Below, one piece after another: positions 44,501 to 54,739 of a DNA stretch of 64,000 bases. Source of the DNA: Berberis thunbergii (Eukaryota; Streptophyta; Magnoliopsida; Ranunculales; Berberidaceae); contig QNQO01000647.1 in the NCBI GenBank assembly GCA_003290165.1, forward strand, positions 248,001-312,000. The letters run 5' to 3'. The first letter of the stretch is position 1; each line of letters starts with the position of its first letter. Below the pieces are notes generated by a model. The model did no database searches, was not told where the DNA came from, and saw only the letters and a list, made by a program, of their open reading frames with translations. A program made the position numbers and the translations under genes.

Positions 44501-47500
44501 TCGTCGACTAGTGGTCCTTCAAGCCTGATGACGAACAACAAAATTTTGCATGCTAAGAGCAGTAAGCCTGGGGCGACTAATGATGGTCTAGGCTTAAATC
44601 GAGAACTATCCACGTCTGCTGCTTCTGGTGAAGCTGATTTATATGATCCTGATCAGCCATTGTGGAATAATGACCATCCTGAAACATCGAGTGCACTCAT
44701 GGGACTATCTTCACCTCAGGTTGATGACGCTGAACCATTATGGAATGCTGATCCTTCTGGCCACCACAGTTTCTGGTTATCGGATGGTGTTGAAAGTGAA
44801 CATCCTGGAAGAAGTATTGCCTCCACTGTTGGTTCACAAAGTATAACTTCATCTGTTTGGGAGCGGATTGGGAACCCTAGAAATAGATTGGATATGACAG
44901 CAAAAATTGATAGTGATGCAACTTCTATGGGAAACAATGAAAATGAAACCAAAGAACAAGATGAGTCATTATTGACCATTCCAGGTACTACTCATCAAAG
45001 GAAACAGATTGTTTCTGAGGATGGTGGTGACAAAGTGGTGAGTTCTGCTGCTGTTCCAAGGCTGCGAATTCATCCAGCATGCAATAGTGGTAGAACATCA
45101 CAGAAAGCTTTACGTACTCTATTTGTTAATTGTATTCCCCAGAAAAATAACAAAAAGGAGGCACTTTTTTCACATTTTCAAAGATTTGGTAAGGTTATTG
45201 ACATCTATATACCACAAAATAGTGAAAGAGCTTTTGTCCAGTTTTCTAAAAGTGAAGAAGCAGAGGCTGCTCTCAAGGCACCTGATGCTGTGATGGGTAA
45301 CCGCTTCATCAAGCTTTGGTGGGCGAACAGGGACAGCATTCCTGATAACAGTATAAGGACAGGTGACACTTCCACTGCAGCACCTAGTGTTTCTGCTTCT
45401 GTTTCAGCTCAAGCATCTACTGGCAGTGGAGGGAAAGGAAATCTCTCAGCCATACTTTTAAAAGTTACTGCTGCACCATCTTCTGAAATTCCTGTTCTCA
45501 CTGCTCAGCCAAGGCCTGTGGTGATGAATGGCCCAAAGGTCACACCTCCATCCCAAAAGAAGCTTGAAAATTTGGAGCTTCTGAAAGAGGAACTACGTTT
45601 AAAGCAGGAATTGCTCGATCAGAAACGAAATGACTTTCGTCGCCAGTTGGATAAGCTTGAGAAACAAGTGAGGCAATTTCCATATTTTACTTATTTTCTC
45701 TAGACTACAATGCTAATCACTGTTCAAAAGTCTGTGATTTTATGAAATGGTTGTTAGCTTGGAAATATGCTTGTGTGAATGTCTAAATGAGCTATATTGG
45801 AATCCAGCTACAGATCCTAGGAAGCTATAGCCTCACCTACATACATATTAATGGGGTGTATTGTCGTTCAACTTTCAAACATTAAAACAAGAATTTGATG
45901 ATGAGGGAGATGACACTTTTATTTTTTTTGTTCTTTCACATTTTAACATTCTTTTCTTGATATTTGCATCATAATTTGGTTGGTGTTTGCTTGCTTGTTT
46001 TCATCCAGTCTCATTGCCACATTGTTTTTTCATTGCTCAAGTAAGGGTAGGATTCTTTTCACACTTATTGTTAGCATGCTGAATGTGGAGTCCATTGAGA
46101 ATATTCTACGATCAATACATTATAGTTTTTTGTGTATACCTTTCTATTTCCGGGTTTTTTTTTATTTTTATTTTTATTTTTTATATATATATATAAGTGA
46201 CACTAGAAGAAATGGATTATCCAGGATACAGGTAGTGAACCATACAATGCTTATTTTGTGGCTTTGTGCAGGCGATTACGGTGAAGGGTGAAGTAATTGC
46301 AGCACACACAGTTAAGAGGCAAATACCTGGGATGCCCAAGCCCATGATTCCTGTTACTGCTGGGCACCGACCAGGAGCTGAGAAAACATTGGATAAAACT
46401 CATTCTGGGGAGAACATCGAATCTCCCAGTTCTAAAACAAACTCCACCGTGGTGCTACAGCCACCTATGAGTTTGAAGCATCAAACTCGTTCATCAGTAC
46501 AATTGGGGGTTCCTTTTGTGGCAAACAGATTCAAATTGGATAACCGGCCTTCCACATTTAGAATTCTCCCGTTACCAGCTGATTTGGCAAATGTAAGAGT
46601 ATTTTCTTTATTCTCTTTTATATGTGTAGTATACGTACTTGGCAAATGTTAGTTTCTCTTCAATAAACCCCAGGATTCCTGGCTATTGCCATGATAATAA
46701 TAAGAGAAACATAAACCTAAGATGTGTCCAATTTGCTTATAAAATTGTTCTAGAAAAGATAACCCCTTCTGAAAACATAAGTCTGAACTGATTATTAGTT
46801 ATTGAAATTATTATTTTTGTGTGATGGAGGTAGGGTTTACATGAAGGGCTTATTACACCTTTATGTTCTGATATTATGTTTTAGTCAATTATGATTCGCT
46901 AGGGGAATGTGTCATGGTGATAATTTTTTTGTACTCATTCAATTTTTTTTTTCAATCATTGGTTACTTTAGTATTCTTGTTTTGTGTATTGATTTTTCAT
47001 ATATTGATTAGGTCGGTGTCTTAAGGGAGCACTTCTCCACGTTTGGTGACCTCTCAGTAGTTGAGCTAGAAGATAGTGAAGCCAATGCTGGTACTAAATC
47101 ATCAGAGCCACAGAAAAGCGCTTCTGCTCGGGTCACTTTCACAACACGCGGTTCTGCTGAGAAGGCATTTTTAAATGGTAAAAACTGGCAAGGCCATTCC
47201 TTGAAGTTTACTTGGCTAACTGGATCCAACACTTCTAGCAGTGACCACAGTGGAAGAGAGAATTTTCCAACACCCAGTCTCAGGAGTCCTCCTGATGCTG
47301 AAGTTCTGGCTGAGACTGCTACGTTTGGGTCTTCATCTGACGTAAAGTCAACATGCATTAATAATGAAGCAGCTGCTTCTACTGGAAACACAGAGCCTAA
47401 AAATCCAGAAGCAAGAATGGTTGATGTTGAGCATATGGATGTGCCAATAACATGCCAATCTAGTGAGACAAATTCATTATCATGTGAAACGTCAACAACA

Positions 47501-47554
47501 AAAACAAAGGCATTATTAGTTGAAGATGGCCCTCATGTCCAAATTAAGCACTGA
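31116..47554 (+). CDS. C3H41-like: CCCH zinc finger and RRM protein, C3H41/RBM26-27 type (gene B), 6 coding exons, 1055 aa
   Basis: Exons: 31116-31171, 34818-34936, 42543-43426, 44423-45667, 46272-46592, 47012-47554 (stop 47552-47554). All introns are GT-AG and the frame is continuous across every junction. Residues 1-80 form a PWI-like helical segment (LTEADPVILAEYVAALLKKD onward). Residues 95-130 carry an acidic then Arg/His-rich stretch ending DDDDDDRNHKHRRRDN. The CCCH finger is at 323-342 (C323, C332, C338, H342; spacing 8-5-3). RRM1 spans about 584-660 (RNP2 LFVNCI, RNP1 RAFVQFSK). A coiled coil is near 735-768, and a divergent RRM2 is near 859-945, split between exons 5 and 6. This matches Arabidopsis At3g27700 and animal RBM26/RBM27, RNA-binding proteins connected to nuclear RNA surveillance. 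The plant function is inferred only. No disabling change is visible. Confidence 0.93.
32496..34172 (+). mobile_element. Small non-autonomous LTR retrotransposon with perfect 5-bp TSD in intron 1 of gene B
   Basis: LTRs at 32501-32867 and 33818-34167 share 'ggcccaactaggagtaca', 'tcaattcaagtaggag', 'ggccattggccaat' and 'tgttgaattttgagaatt'. Duplication GGTTA is exact (32496-32500 and 34168-34172). The primer binding site TGGTATCAAAG (32871, initiator tRNA-Met type) follows the 5' LTR, and a polypurine tract with a run of 16 G ends at 33815, just before the 3' LTR. The 950-bp interior has only a stop-laden gag-like start near 32902 (GATGTTGCGTAAGG) and no pol. The strand is the same as gene B. 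Confidence 0.93.
32527..32592. repeat. (AAT)n microsatellite in the 5' LTR
   Basis: About 21 uninterrupted AAT units. The matching position of the 3' LTR (about 33856-33880) has only a short interrupted TTA tract, so the array differs between the two LTR copies. Confidence 0.95.
34818..34936 (+). CDS. C3H41-like: Gene B coding exon 2 (PWI-like core)
   Basis: The acceptor TTTTGCAG ends at 34817 and the donor GTATGT starts at 34937. It encodes TEADPVILAEYVAALLKKDK and ends KLLEFLGQ. The pattern ADPxxLAxYVxALLKxDKP is conserved in RBM26/27 and plant homologues. Confidence 0.88.
36247..36394. mobile_element. Palindromic MITE (fold-back, 148 bp)
   Basis: It begins AGTGCACTGGTTTTTTGCAC and ends with the reverse complement. 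The two arms of about 70 bp include 'attttgcctggtgcaatcag' and 'ctgattgcaccaggcaaaat', separated by a few bases around 36317-36326 ('gtaatattat'). The arms are nearly perfect, so the single strand would fold into one long hairpin. No clear duplication was seen beyond a possible TA. Confidence 0.9.
36590..37790 (+). pseudogene. LINE ORF2 3' fragments in intron 2 of gene B
   Basis: Plus-strand pieces read in order: a VKWIWRFGAESNSRWGLIIA stretch (about 36638-36700), a SLWKGIMNFKSFI motif (about 36760-36795), then HCVLCNQVSDSIDHLVLSDP (about 37264-37320), a zf-RVT-like motif whose final Cys is replaced, and WKEGNNRFFKNASKP (about 37500-37545). This is the typical tail of a plant L1-like LINE. 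An approximately 85-bp partial duplication repeats the WKE/RERNNR(V)F segment at 37612-37700. Stops and frameshifts are frequent. Confidence 0.8.
38150..38196. repeat. TA / TTTA simple repeat
   Basis: A TATATA run is followed directly by about seven TTTA units. Simple sequence only; the open frame across it is not a gene. Confidence 0.9.
39123..39703. mobile_element. MITE, copy 2, with perfect 8-bp TSD
   Basis: The element is 39131-39695 (565 bp) with ends CTATGTAGTTAAAACG and CGTTTTAACTGCATAG. GGTTAATA is present exactly on both sides (39123-39130 and 39696-39703). The interior aligns with 20823-21345. An 8-bp duplication suggests hAT-type mobilisation; a Mutator-like source with a shortened duplication cannot be excluded. 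Confidence 0.9.
40370..40710 (-). repeat. Unclassified dispersed repeat, copy 2 (inverted relative of 27718-28310)
   Basis: Reading inward, 'agaaaacgtaaaaatttcgg', 'taaatactatataaaaaagtc', 'cacacgactcatagtgtcat' and 'gagaaatcacattcctt' are reverse complements of the blocks around the TRIM at 27877-28136. This copy lacks the TRIM insertion, so it shows the empty site. Confidence 0.75.
41418..41529. repeat. 112-bp stem-loop in intron 2 of gene B
   Basis: The left arm 'aattagttataggttttt' continues with 'gaatttaggataaggtagtt' and pairs with 'aactaccttatactaaattc' and 'aaaacctataactaatt'. The arms are about 42 bp with few mismatches around a loop of about 28 bp. It could be a very small MITE or a transcribed hairpin. 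Confidence 0.8.
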
Positions 47555-47639
47555 GGTAATTAATTAATCATGTAGAATTTTTTTTCAGAATCCAACATTT
47601 GAAATTGTGCTTATGTGGTATTTATATGATTTTGTTTGT

Positions 47640-47942
47640 CATTCTACTTTTTAAGTTCTTGGGGAAATGGGTGTGGGAGAGGATTTTACATGCTTTTGCC
47701 TGCATTATTTGGATAGAAACAATACAAATTTTAGGAATGTCTCTAAAGGTGTAATATTTTGTGGATAGATATTAAGGTTACTTTGTGGGTGTGGGGTTAG
47801 ACGTGGGGCATTTTAAAGACTCCCACTTCTCTTATATGTTTGATATAGTGCTGAATGGAATTACTTGATGTACTTTTTGGTCTAGTGCTAGCTTTCTTTC
47901 AATACGATGAAACTTTTTGCTTTGCTGATACGAAAAAAAAGG
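47640..47942 (+). pseudogene. LINE 3' tail ending in poly(A)
   Basis: The sequence reads LHAFACIIWIERNNTNFRN near 47690-47740, the typical plant LINE C-terminal motif. A run of A closes it at 47933-47940. It is 5' truncated, as usual for LINE insertions. Confidence 0.7.
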
Positions 47943-48250
47943 TCATTGCCAAATAGAAGGAAGAATACCACAAAAGCTCATCTGAGAGAAGAAGCTTACT
48001 TTTGGCTTCTTGAGGGGAGATTCTGAATACCAAATAGATCCTGAAATTACCCAACACTGAGGACCAAAGGGATCACAATCAAAGAATAAATGACATATAG
48101 GTTCAATGAATCCATATGTTTCCCAGCTCACTTGATTGTTGAACCCCAAAGTTCCAGGTCCCTTGGATTGATGAAGAAGTGGGATGTGGTATGCAAGCCA
48201 AAGTAAACAGGGGTTTTGGGTATAAGGAGATTGAAGGCATTCAACCAAGC
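47943..48250 (-). pseudogene. LINE fragment, minus strand
   Basis: The minus-strand frame contains FIEPICHLFFDCDPFGPQCW, the HLFFDC part of a zf-RVT zinc-binding motif. It is head-to-tail against the plus-strand tail at 47942, so this is either an inverted 5' part (twin priming) or an independent insertion. Confidence 0.65.
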
Positions 48251-48839
48251 TTTTTACTAGAAAAACAAATTGGCTTTATAATAAGGGTAGGCCCTGATCC
48301 CATCTTACCCTTAAAAAAGCAAGAAAAATGGCTTTGGAGATTTGAGCAAGAAGAAAACACTTTGGAGGGTATTAGTGGCTGAGAAGTACGAAAACAAGCA
48401 ATTGGTTCACCAAGCCAATAGAGACTCCGTACAGATGTACACTTTGGTAAATTATCATGAACTTAAAACGAACACATAGCATATGTAGTCAACAAGGGGG
48501 ATCGAATACAATTCTGTGAAGACAGACGGTTAGCTGATCATTCTTTAAAGCATGCATTTTCCAATGTTTTCCAGTTTTTACTCAACAATTGGGTTTGTAA
48601 ATCAGTGCATAGTATATATGGGAAACAAACGGCCTGAAGGCTTGACCCAATGAGAAATTAGAATGAAATGGAGCTTCCCAATTTAGTAGATTTAGTTAGT
48701 TTGCTGGAAATCGGAAACAAGAGCCAGACTTGTGGGTGTGGGATAACTAAACTCCCATGGAGGATTTTTCTTTTTTTAGTTTGGGATAAACCAAAAACTG
48801 AACCAAGCATCCTTCCAGTTCTTACGCTATTAGCAGTCC

Positions 48840-49145
48840 CACAGAACTTCAAATTTACAATGCTTTGATAGGGTGGAGGTTTCTTTGTGTTACTAGTTTG
48901 TGGAAAAGAATTTCGAATTACAAGGCTTCGATAGGGTGAATGTTTCTTTGGGGAAGGGAGATAAACTCAAGTTTTGGGCACAATGTTTAAATTGGGGAGG
49001 CTCCTTTCTCAGTTCAGTTCCCTAGATTTTATGCCCCTACCTGAAGGAAGGAATTGGAATTTGAAGTGTCAAGGATGGTGCTACTTCATGGACCCTATGC
49101 TATCAGGATCGGGGGCGGGGGGAGCTGTGAGGTATTGAGGATGGC
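48840..49145 (+). pseudogene. LINE fragment, plus strand
   Basis: Translation in pieces gives a VSLGKGDKLKFWAQC-like motif near 48940-48985 and a stretch ending FKDGATSW-like near 49075-49095, matching the 'GxGxxVxFWxDxW' region of LINE ORF2. It is decayed and lacks neighbouring reverse transcriptase motifs. Confidence 0.5.
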
Positions 49146-50147
49146 GCCTTGGCGATGCTCTTAGGAATTGCTTTCGACAACAAAAACCATGTTGGAGAAA
49201 GAAAAAAAAAATCTTTTTTTCCTATTTGTGGATTTTTTTCACATTCTTAAGGTATTTTTATGTTACTAATTCATTCTAGTGCCAACAGCAGGGGAGAAAA
49301 AAGTCAACAACCATGTAAGTATAAAGTGTTACACTAGTTATATATCAATGAAAGAATTTTTGGGATTCCTTGCTTGAATAAGTCTTATTTATGCCTTTTA
49401 TATACTTGTATACAAGGATGCATGTATACGGACATGCGCGTTGTGCGGACACAACACGCCGACTCGATTTTTTTTCAAAAACTAGGACTTGGAGACACGT
49501 CAACACGACATACTACTTTTTTTTTTTTTGATATCATATAAACATAAGCAATAATCTAATAAAGCGTCTTCCTATAGTTTCTTCATCTTTATTGCAAGTA
49601 GAAAAAGCGTAGAGAAGAAGAGGTGCAAAGGCGGAGAAGGAGATGACACTCTGTTGTAAGAAAAAAAAGTAGAAAAAAATATAATAGAGGAGAGAAAGAA
49701 GCAAAGATTAAGAAAAAAACATAAGACTATCTCTATGCTTTAGTGGCTCTTTGCCCTATATCTTGAGTCGCAATTGAAAGAGTCATTCACTTCGGATGGA
49801 TCAACAACATGAAATTAAGTGATTATTTGCACACATCTAAACGTAAAAAAAAAGAAAAACGAAGTCAGTTGTCGAGTATTGACTTTCCTGACCAAGTTCT
49901 GGGTGTACCGGAGGTGTGTTTGACATGTTAACTACATTGACCATGTAAGGTGCCGACGAGCAAGTATATGTGTCGGATACGTGTTAGATACGGATACGAC
50001 AAGTTTTTTGAAGAGTTCGTGCTTCCTTGCTTATATTATATATAAGGTTTTCGATACACTTATGATTCACGTTTTTTGAAAACCATGGTTACCTCCCATG
50101 GTTATATTAGTTATGTAAACCTAAACACTATGTATTCACATTTGCAG

Positions 50148-50510
50148 GTTCTTCAGTACATAGGAGCTGCATTTAATGATTGTGGAAAAGTCATGGGAAC
50201 TTGTTTTGCATGGTAAAGGTCCAGTATATAGCGCTTATCCTCTGGAGTGGTAAATGAACTTCACTCTTTGACCTCTAAAGGTTATTTTGTGGGCATACAA
50301 ATTTTTTAGTTTTCTTTTTTAAGGTTTTTGATAGCAATTTGAGTTAAAAGTAACAGAAAAATTTGTTCTGTAAACATGAAAAGAATGATTATTTTTCTCC
50401 TCCATGTAGTGAGATTATGATTTCCTGAATGTTTCAAGTCTCGTTCATAGGATGCTTCATGTGTATTTCTCTTCACATCTGTAAACACACTGGAATATTA
50501 AACATGTAGG
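50148..50510 (+). other. Possible terminal 3' UTR exon of gene B
   Basis: This sequence follows the TTTGCAG acceptor at 50147. It has no long open frame, and 'ggaatattaaacatg' near 50490 may lie close to a poly(A) site. Support is weak and depends on the inferred 3' UTR intron. Confidence 0.3.
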
Positions 50511-50707
50511 TTTAATTTGCTGTACTGTTCGAATCTTGCAGTAATCATTTTCACAGAAAATGTGAAATGGGCACTTTGTGGTTTCAATCTCTACAGTTAA
50601 ACGAGGCAATTTTGTGTAGGAATGCCTTGTTTAACTTTGTTGATTCGTTTTGACTTCTCTGTGGCATGAGGCCTTGGAAATGCGTAATTGCATTTCTGTT
50701 TTTATAT

Positions 50708-50911
50708 TTTGCGGGGCAATTCTATGTGTCGAGGGAAAGGGCGAGGAAACCAGCGAGGTTTTTGAGGTGGCGGGGGGTGAACCGTTCACCCCCCTCGAGA
50801 TGCGCGCGTGGAACACATCTCGAGGGGGGTGAACGGTTCACCCCCCGCCACCTCAAAAACCTCGCTGGTTTCCTCGCTCTTTCCCTCGACATTTAGAATT
50901 TCGCTATTTTG
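50708..50911. mobile_element. GC-rich fold-back element, copy 1
   Basis: Nearly perfect inverted arms 50727-50804 and 50815-50891 include 'gtcgagggaaagggcgagga', 'gcgaggtttttgaggtggcg' and 'ggggggtgaaccgttcaccc' on the left with their complements on the right. The loop is 'gcgcgcgtggaaca'. Weaker symmetry extends outward to about 50708 and 50911 ('ttttgcggggcaattcta' against 'tagaatttcgctatttt'). The arms are far more GC-rich than the surroundings. Confidence 0.9.
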
Positions 50912-51095
50912 CGTGTTGTCAGTGGAACCATTTCTATAAAGTGATGCGCCTATCTGTTAATTATTGATGGTTGTGTTGGTCCACCATCATTCCATCTGTC
51001 TACTCTTGGCTTGTCCAGATTCATGTCCATTGTTATTCTACACTGATGGGATGATCATATAGGAAAGAAATAGAAGAGAAGAAAGAGTGAAGACA

Positions 51096-51098
51096 AAA

Positions 51099-51129
<31 letters not shown>

Positions 51130-51134
51130 TAATA
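51096..51134. repeat. AAAT / AAT simple repeat
   Basis: About five AAAT units are followed by AAT units, immediately upstream of the second fold-back element. Confidence 0.9.
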
Positions 51135-51163
51135 CAAGCTTATGAGGAAAGAAAGCGGGATGC

Positions 51164-51350
51164 TGTCAAAATTCAGAAATTCTAAATGGCGAGGAAACGA
51201 GCGAGGGGAGGAAGGTGGTGGGGTGGGAGCTGTTCACCTCCCTCGGGATGCATGCCTTCGATTTCTTTGCGCGCATTCCGAGGGAGGTGAATGGCTCCCA
51301 CCCCGCCACCTCCCTTTCCTCGCTGTGTAGAACGGCCCGTCAAAATTACA
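51164..51350. mobile_element. GC-rich fold-back element, copy 2
   Basis: Inverted arms about 51188-51250 ('gaggaaggtggtggggtggg' and 'agctgttcacctccctcggg') and 51277-51330. It shares with copy 1 the arm plan cgagg ... ggtggcgggg ... gttcacccccctcg and a central 'gcgcgcat'. It is more diverged between its own arms than copy 1. Confidence 0.85.
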
Positions 51351-51359
51351 TGCATTTCT

Positions 51360-52700
51360 CTCCATCTTTCCCTTCTCCCCAGAATTATAAATTTCTGAAA
51401 AATGATAGCAAATATACGTGCCTCAAGCTTCAAGTTAGTATACACGTGGGGATGCAATACAGTTTTATCTCCATCAAACTACATATTAGTTTAACAAAAT
51501 AAACTTTTGACAATCAGAACAGGAGCAAAATGTTTCCATTCTAATCCATGCCAGCCAGTACACTTGGTAAGGATTTTTCCTAAATGGATTCTGGTATTTT
51601 ATTTACTGAAGCTATGCATTCTTATACAAATCAAATAACAATTATTGTTTTGACTCTGCCACTCTTTCAAGTTAACAAGGCTACATCAATTGCTCAATTT
51701 ATCGACTAAGTGAGTGGGATGAGAATCAACAAGTGCAGGCATCCTCCATTGCGTAAAATTATACAAAACTACACGCTTTCAAAGTGCAGGTTTAGTGATG
51801 GCTAAAGGTCTTAAGAGATGGGTTCAAAAAATTGCTCTGGTTATGTAAAATTTTGTGGGAAAGAAGACAGTAGACACATGGAGATGCAAACATAAGGGAA
51901 TGGCAGCGACTACTCCATACCACCATATCCTCTCTCCTACACGACTAATGTTTGTGTTTTTTTTTTACTTTCTCACACCACCATTAAATATGGTAAGAAC
52001 CTTGAAAGAAACCAAAAAACCAAACAAAAAAACGCAAAAAAACTTCCAAAAAAATGCAAAACGGTCCCCTCCCTCCCTTTATATCTCTCTTTATTGTGTG
52101 TTGTCCCAAACTTGGCGATCAAACTTAACTACCTCGCAAGGTTCATCGTCGTCCTCTTCCATATCTCTTCCTCTTTGCAAAAACCCCAAAATCACAAAGG
52201 GAAACAAGAAAGACCCTTTGTCTCCTCGCCGTCCTCCTCCTCATCCTCTTCCCTGTCTATCCCTCCTTGGTTGCATTCCACTACACTTCACTTGGAAGAA
52301 TTTAGTTCATTTTATTAGTTGAAAATGAAAGGGTTTAGTGAAGTTGATGATGTTAAAATTAAGATTTTAAGGGTGAAAAAGATGATCAATTGAAAGAGCA
52401 AGGATAATCATTTTCAATGGAGGTAATATGCAAAAAAAAAAAAAATCATCTAATTTGCATGTAATTTTATTTTATTTTATTTTTATAATTTTTTCAAAAT
52501 AATTGATTGATACATAGGCATTTCTAATGGATGTAATAGATATGAAAATGTTTTTTAACGATGTTAAGAGCCTAGAAACGAACCATTTAGAGGTAACCAT
52601 CATTTTCTTGTTAAGTAAATTAAAACTTTAATTAATATATGAAACTAATTATAAATTGAATCATTATGTAGAATGTTGATAGAAGTGGTGGCAATAACAA
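51360..52700. other. Region upstream of the Mutator-like transposase
   Basis: It includes a pyrimidine-rich stretch (about 52060-52270) and a frame at 51855-52322 that is Lys/Ser/Pro-rich without domain character. It may contain the 5' part or terminal repeat of the following Mutator-like element, but I could not pair it with the right side. Confidence 0.4.
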
Positions 52701-53444
52701 TGAAGAAATATCATTGATACTGGTAGTCGATGATAGTCAGCTATTTGTTACGAGCAAGGTGTGTAAGTTTTGACCTATTTTCATTTTCACCATTTTTCAT
52801 TGTTATAAATATGTTGTTATTAACAAGTTTTTAATTTTTTTTTATAGGTATTCTCACCAAGGTATGCATTGATAGCTTGGGTCCAAGGCATCAGTAGGGA
52901 TAATAACATAGTTGTTGCTATCACTAAATCAGAACCGACTAATCAAAGAAGGAAGGGAAGGGTCCATTTTGGTTGTGAAAGAAGAGGGAAGCTCAATAGG
53001 TTAAAGAGTTCTGTTCGATCAAACAGTACAAAGTAGTGTGGGTGCAAATTTGAGTTGAGAGGGATCCCACTGGAGAATGACCGTTGGAGGTTGCAAGTGA
53101 CATGTGAGACCCACAATAATCCTCGATTAGAGTCATTTGATGGTCATTCGTTTGTTGGAAAATTGAACGTAGAGGAGATGATTTATGTGCAGAATATGGC
53201 GAAGTCCGGTGTGAGCCCTCGCAACATCTTGTCTCGGCTGAAAGAGAGGTATCCGAATAATATCTCGACTTTGAAGCATATTTATAATGTATTGTGTCGG
53301 CTAAAGGTATTCGAACAAATAGGCAGAATGGCTTTGCAACATACTTTAGAGTTATTGAGCTCGCACAAGTACATAGAGTGACATTGTGTTGATCAGGGGA
53401 ATAGAGTCACCAACCTTTTTTGGGCGCATCCTAAATCTATTCAG

Positions 53445-53771
53445 TTGGGAAAGTGTTTTCCACAAGTAATGCTTATGAATTGCACGAATAAAACGAATCA
53501 CTATAGGATGCCGTTGTTTGAGATTGTTGGTGTGACGTCGATCGAAAAGACCTTCAATGTTGCATTTTGTTTTATGTGTTCTAAGAAGGAAAAGTCATAT
53601 GCTTGGGCATTGGAAAAACTTGTACGAATTTTTGAGCCAGACAACTTGTCAAACGTGTTTGTGACTGATAGAGAACTGAGTTTGATCAAGGCTATTGAGC
53701 GAGTTTTTCCCAAGGCAAGGAAATTATTGTGCACATGGCACATCAATACAAATATCGAAAACAAACTGTAA
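53445..53771 (+). pseudogene. MULE catalytic domain core
   Basis: An open stretch carrying the MULE transposase signature: the first acidic position before CTNKTNHY is replaced by Asn (usually D-x-T-Y-K-T-N), the VTDRELSLI motif supplies the second conserved Asp, and LLCTWHI follows. The loss of the first Asp would inactivate it even without the frameshift near its end. Confidence 0.8.
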
Positions 53772-54739
53772 GAGGCACTTTGAGGACAATGGCCGGTGGG
53801 CTGACTTTATAGATTCGTTTTCTGAATTGTATATATCAAGTTCAGAAGATAAATTGAATAAGGCCATAATTGAGTTTGATAAAAGATGGAAAAAATACCC
53901 AAAGTGTTTGGAATATTTCAAGACAGTTTGGTATCCCCATAAGGAGTACTTTGCTAGTGCATGGACGAATAAATTTATGCATTTTGGGCAACACACAACG
54001 GGTCGAGTTGAAGGTGCACACTCGAAGTTGAAGCACTCGTTGGAAAATTCCCAAGGAACATTCCTTAATGTCTGAAAAAAGATGCATGATATGATCGAAG
54101 TCCAACTGGTTGAGATAGAGTCGTCATTTCAGCATAGTTTGACGAAGGTGAAGACTTAACATAACTTTACATTATTTGCCTTACTTCATGGGTCGGTGGC
54201 GTACCGAACTATTGATTTGATAAATTCATAAATTTGGAGGTGTGAAAGTGTGGGGGTTGACCCTGTCAAGTGTGGTTATGTGCTTTGAACGACTCATGGA
54301 TTACCTTGCGCTCATGAACTTACAAGTTATATAACTCCCACAAGACAAATTTCAGTACTCACCGTAGACAAGTATTGGCTTCAACTTGGCACAACACCTA
54401 TTCGTGAAAGTGGCGATGTGATTATAGATCCAGTGGTTGATGCCCTTATGAATAGGTTCAATGAGTCAAGTCATAATCAAAAGTTGGTTATGAAGAGGAA
54501 GCTTATAGAGCTGAGCTCCCCGAGTGATAGTGTCGTGATTGAACCATTATCACTTTTGGCTGGAAAGGGGAAATCGAAAAAGAAGAAGTTGGTTAAGCAC
54601 GAGAGGTCCACAAAAAGGGATCCATCGGAACACAAATACGCCATGACACAAGAAGAAATGAAAGACAAAAGTAAGAATTTGTCAATAAAAAAGGAGAAGC
54701 CGAAAATTCATAACAATAGATTGATGAGGCAGATTCTGT

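Larger units (their letters stand above)
47555..50147 (+). other. Possible 3' UTR intron of gene B, filled with LINE fragments
   Basis: One base after the stop codon there is a donor-like G|GTAATT (intron from 47556), and at 50147 an acceptor TTTGCAG, followed by sequence that could be a 3' UTR. If used, the intron is 2.6 kb. It holds a plus-strand LINE tail (about 47640-47940), a minus-strand LINE piece (about 47943-48250) and another plus-strand LINE piece (about 48840-49140). In 49190-50140 only AT-rich DNA is seen. The alternative is simple polyadenylation after 47555. Confidence 0.35.

Noticed and set aside
51855..52322. A 155-codon plus-strand open frame
   Set aside because: Lys-, Ser- and Pro-rich composition over pyrimidine-rich DNA, no domain, and no splice structure linking it to the transposase.
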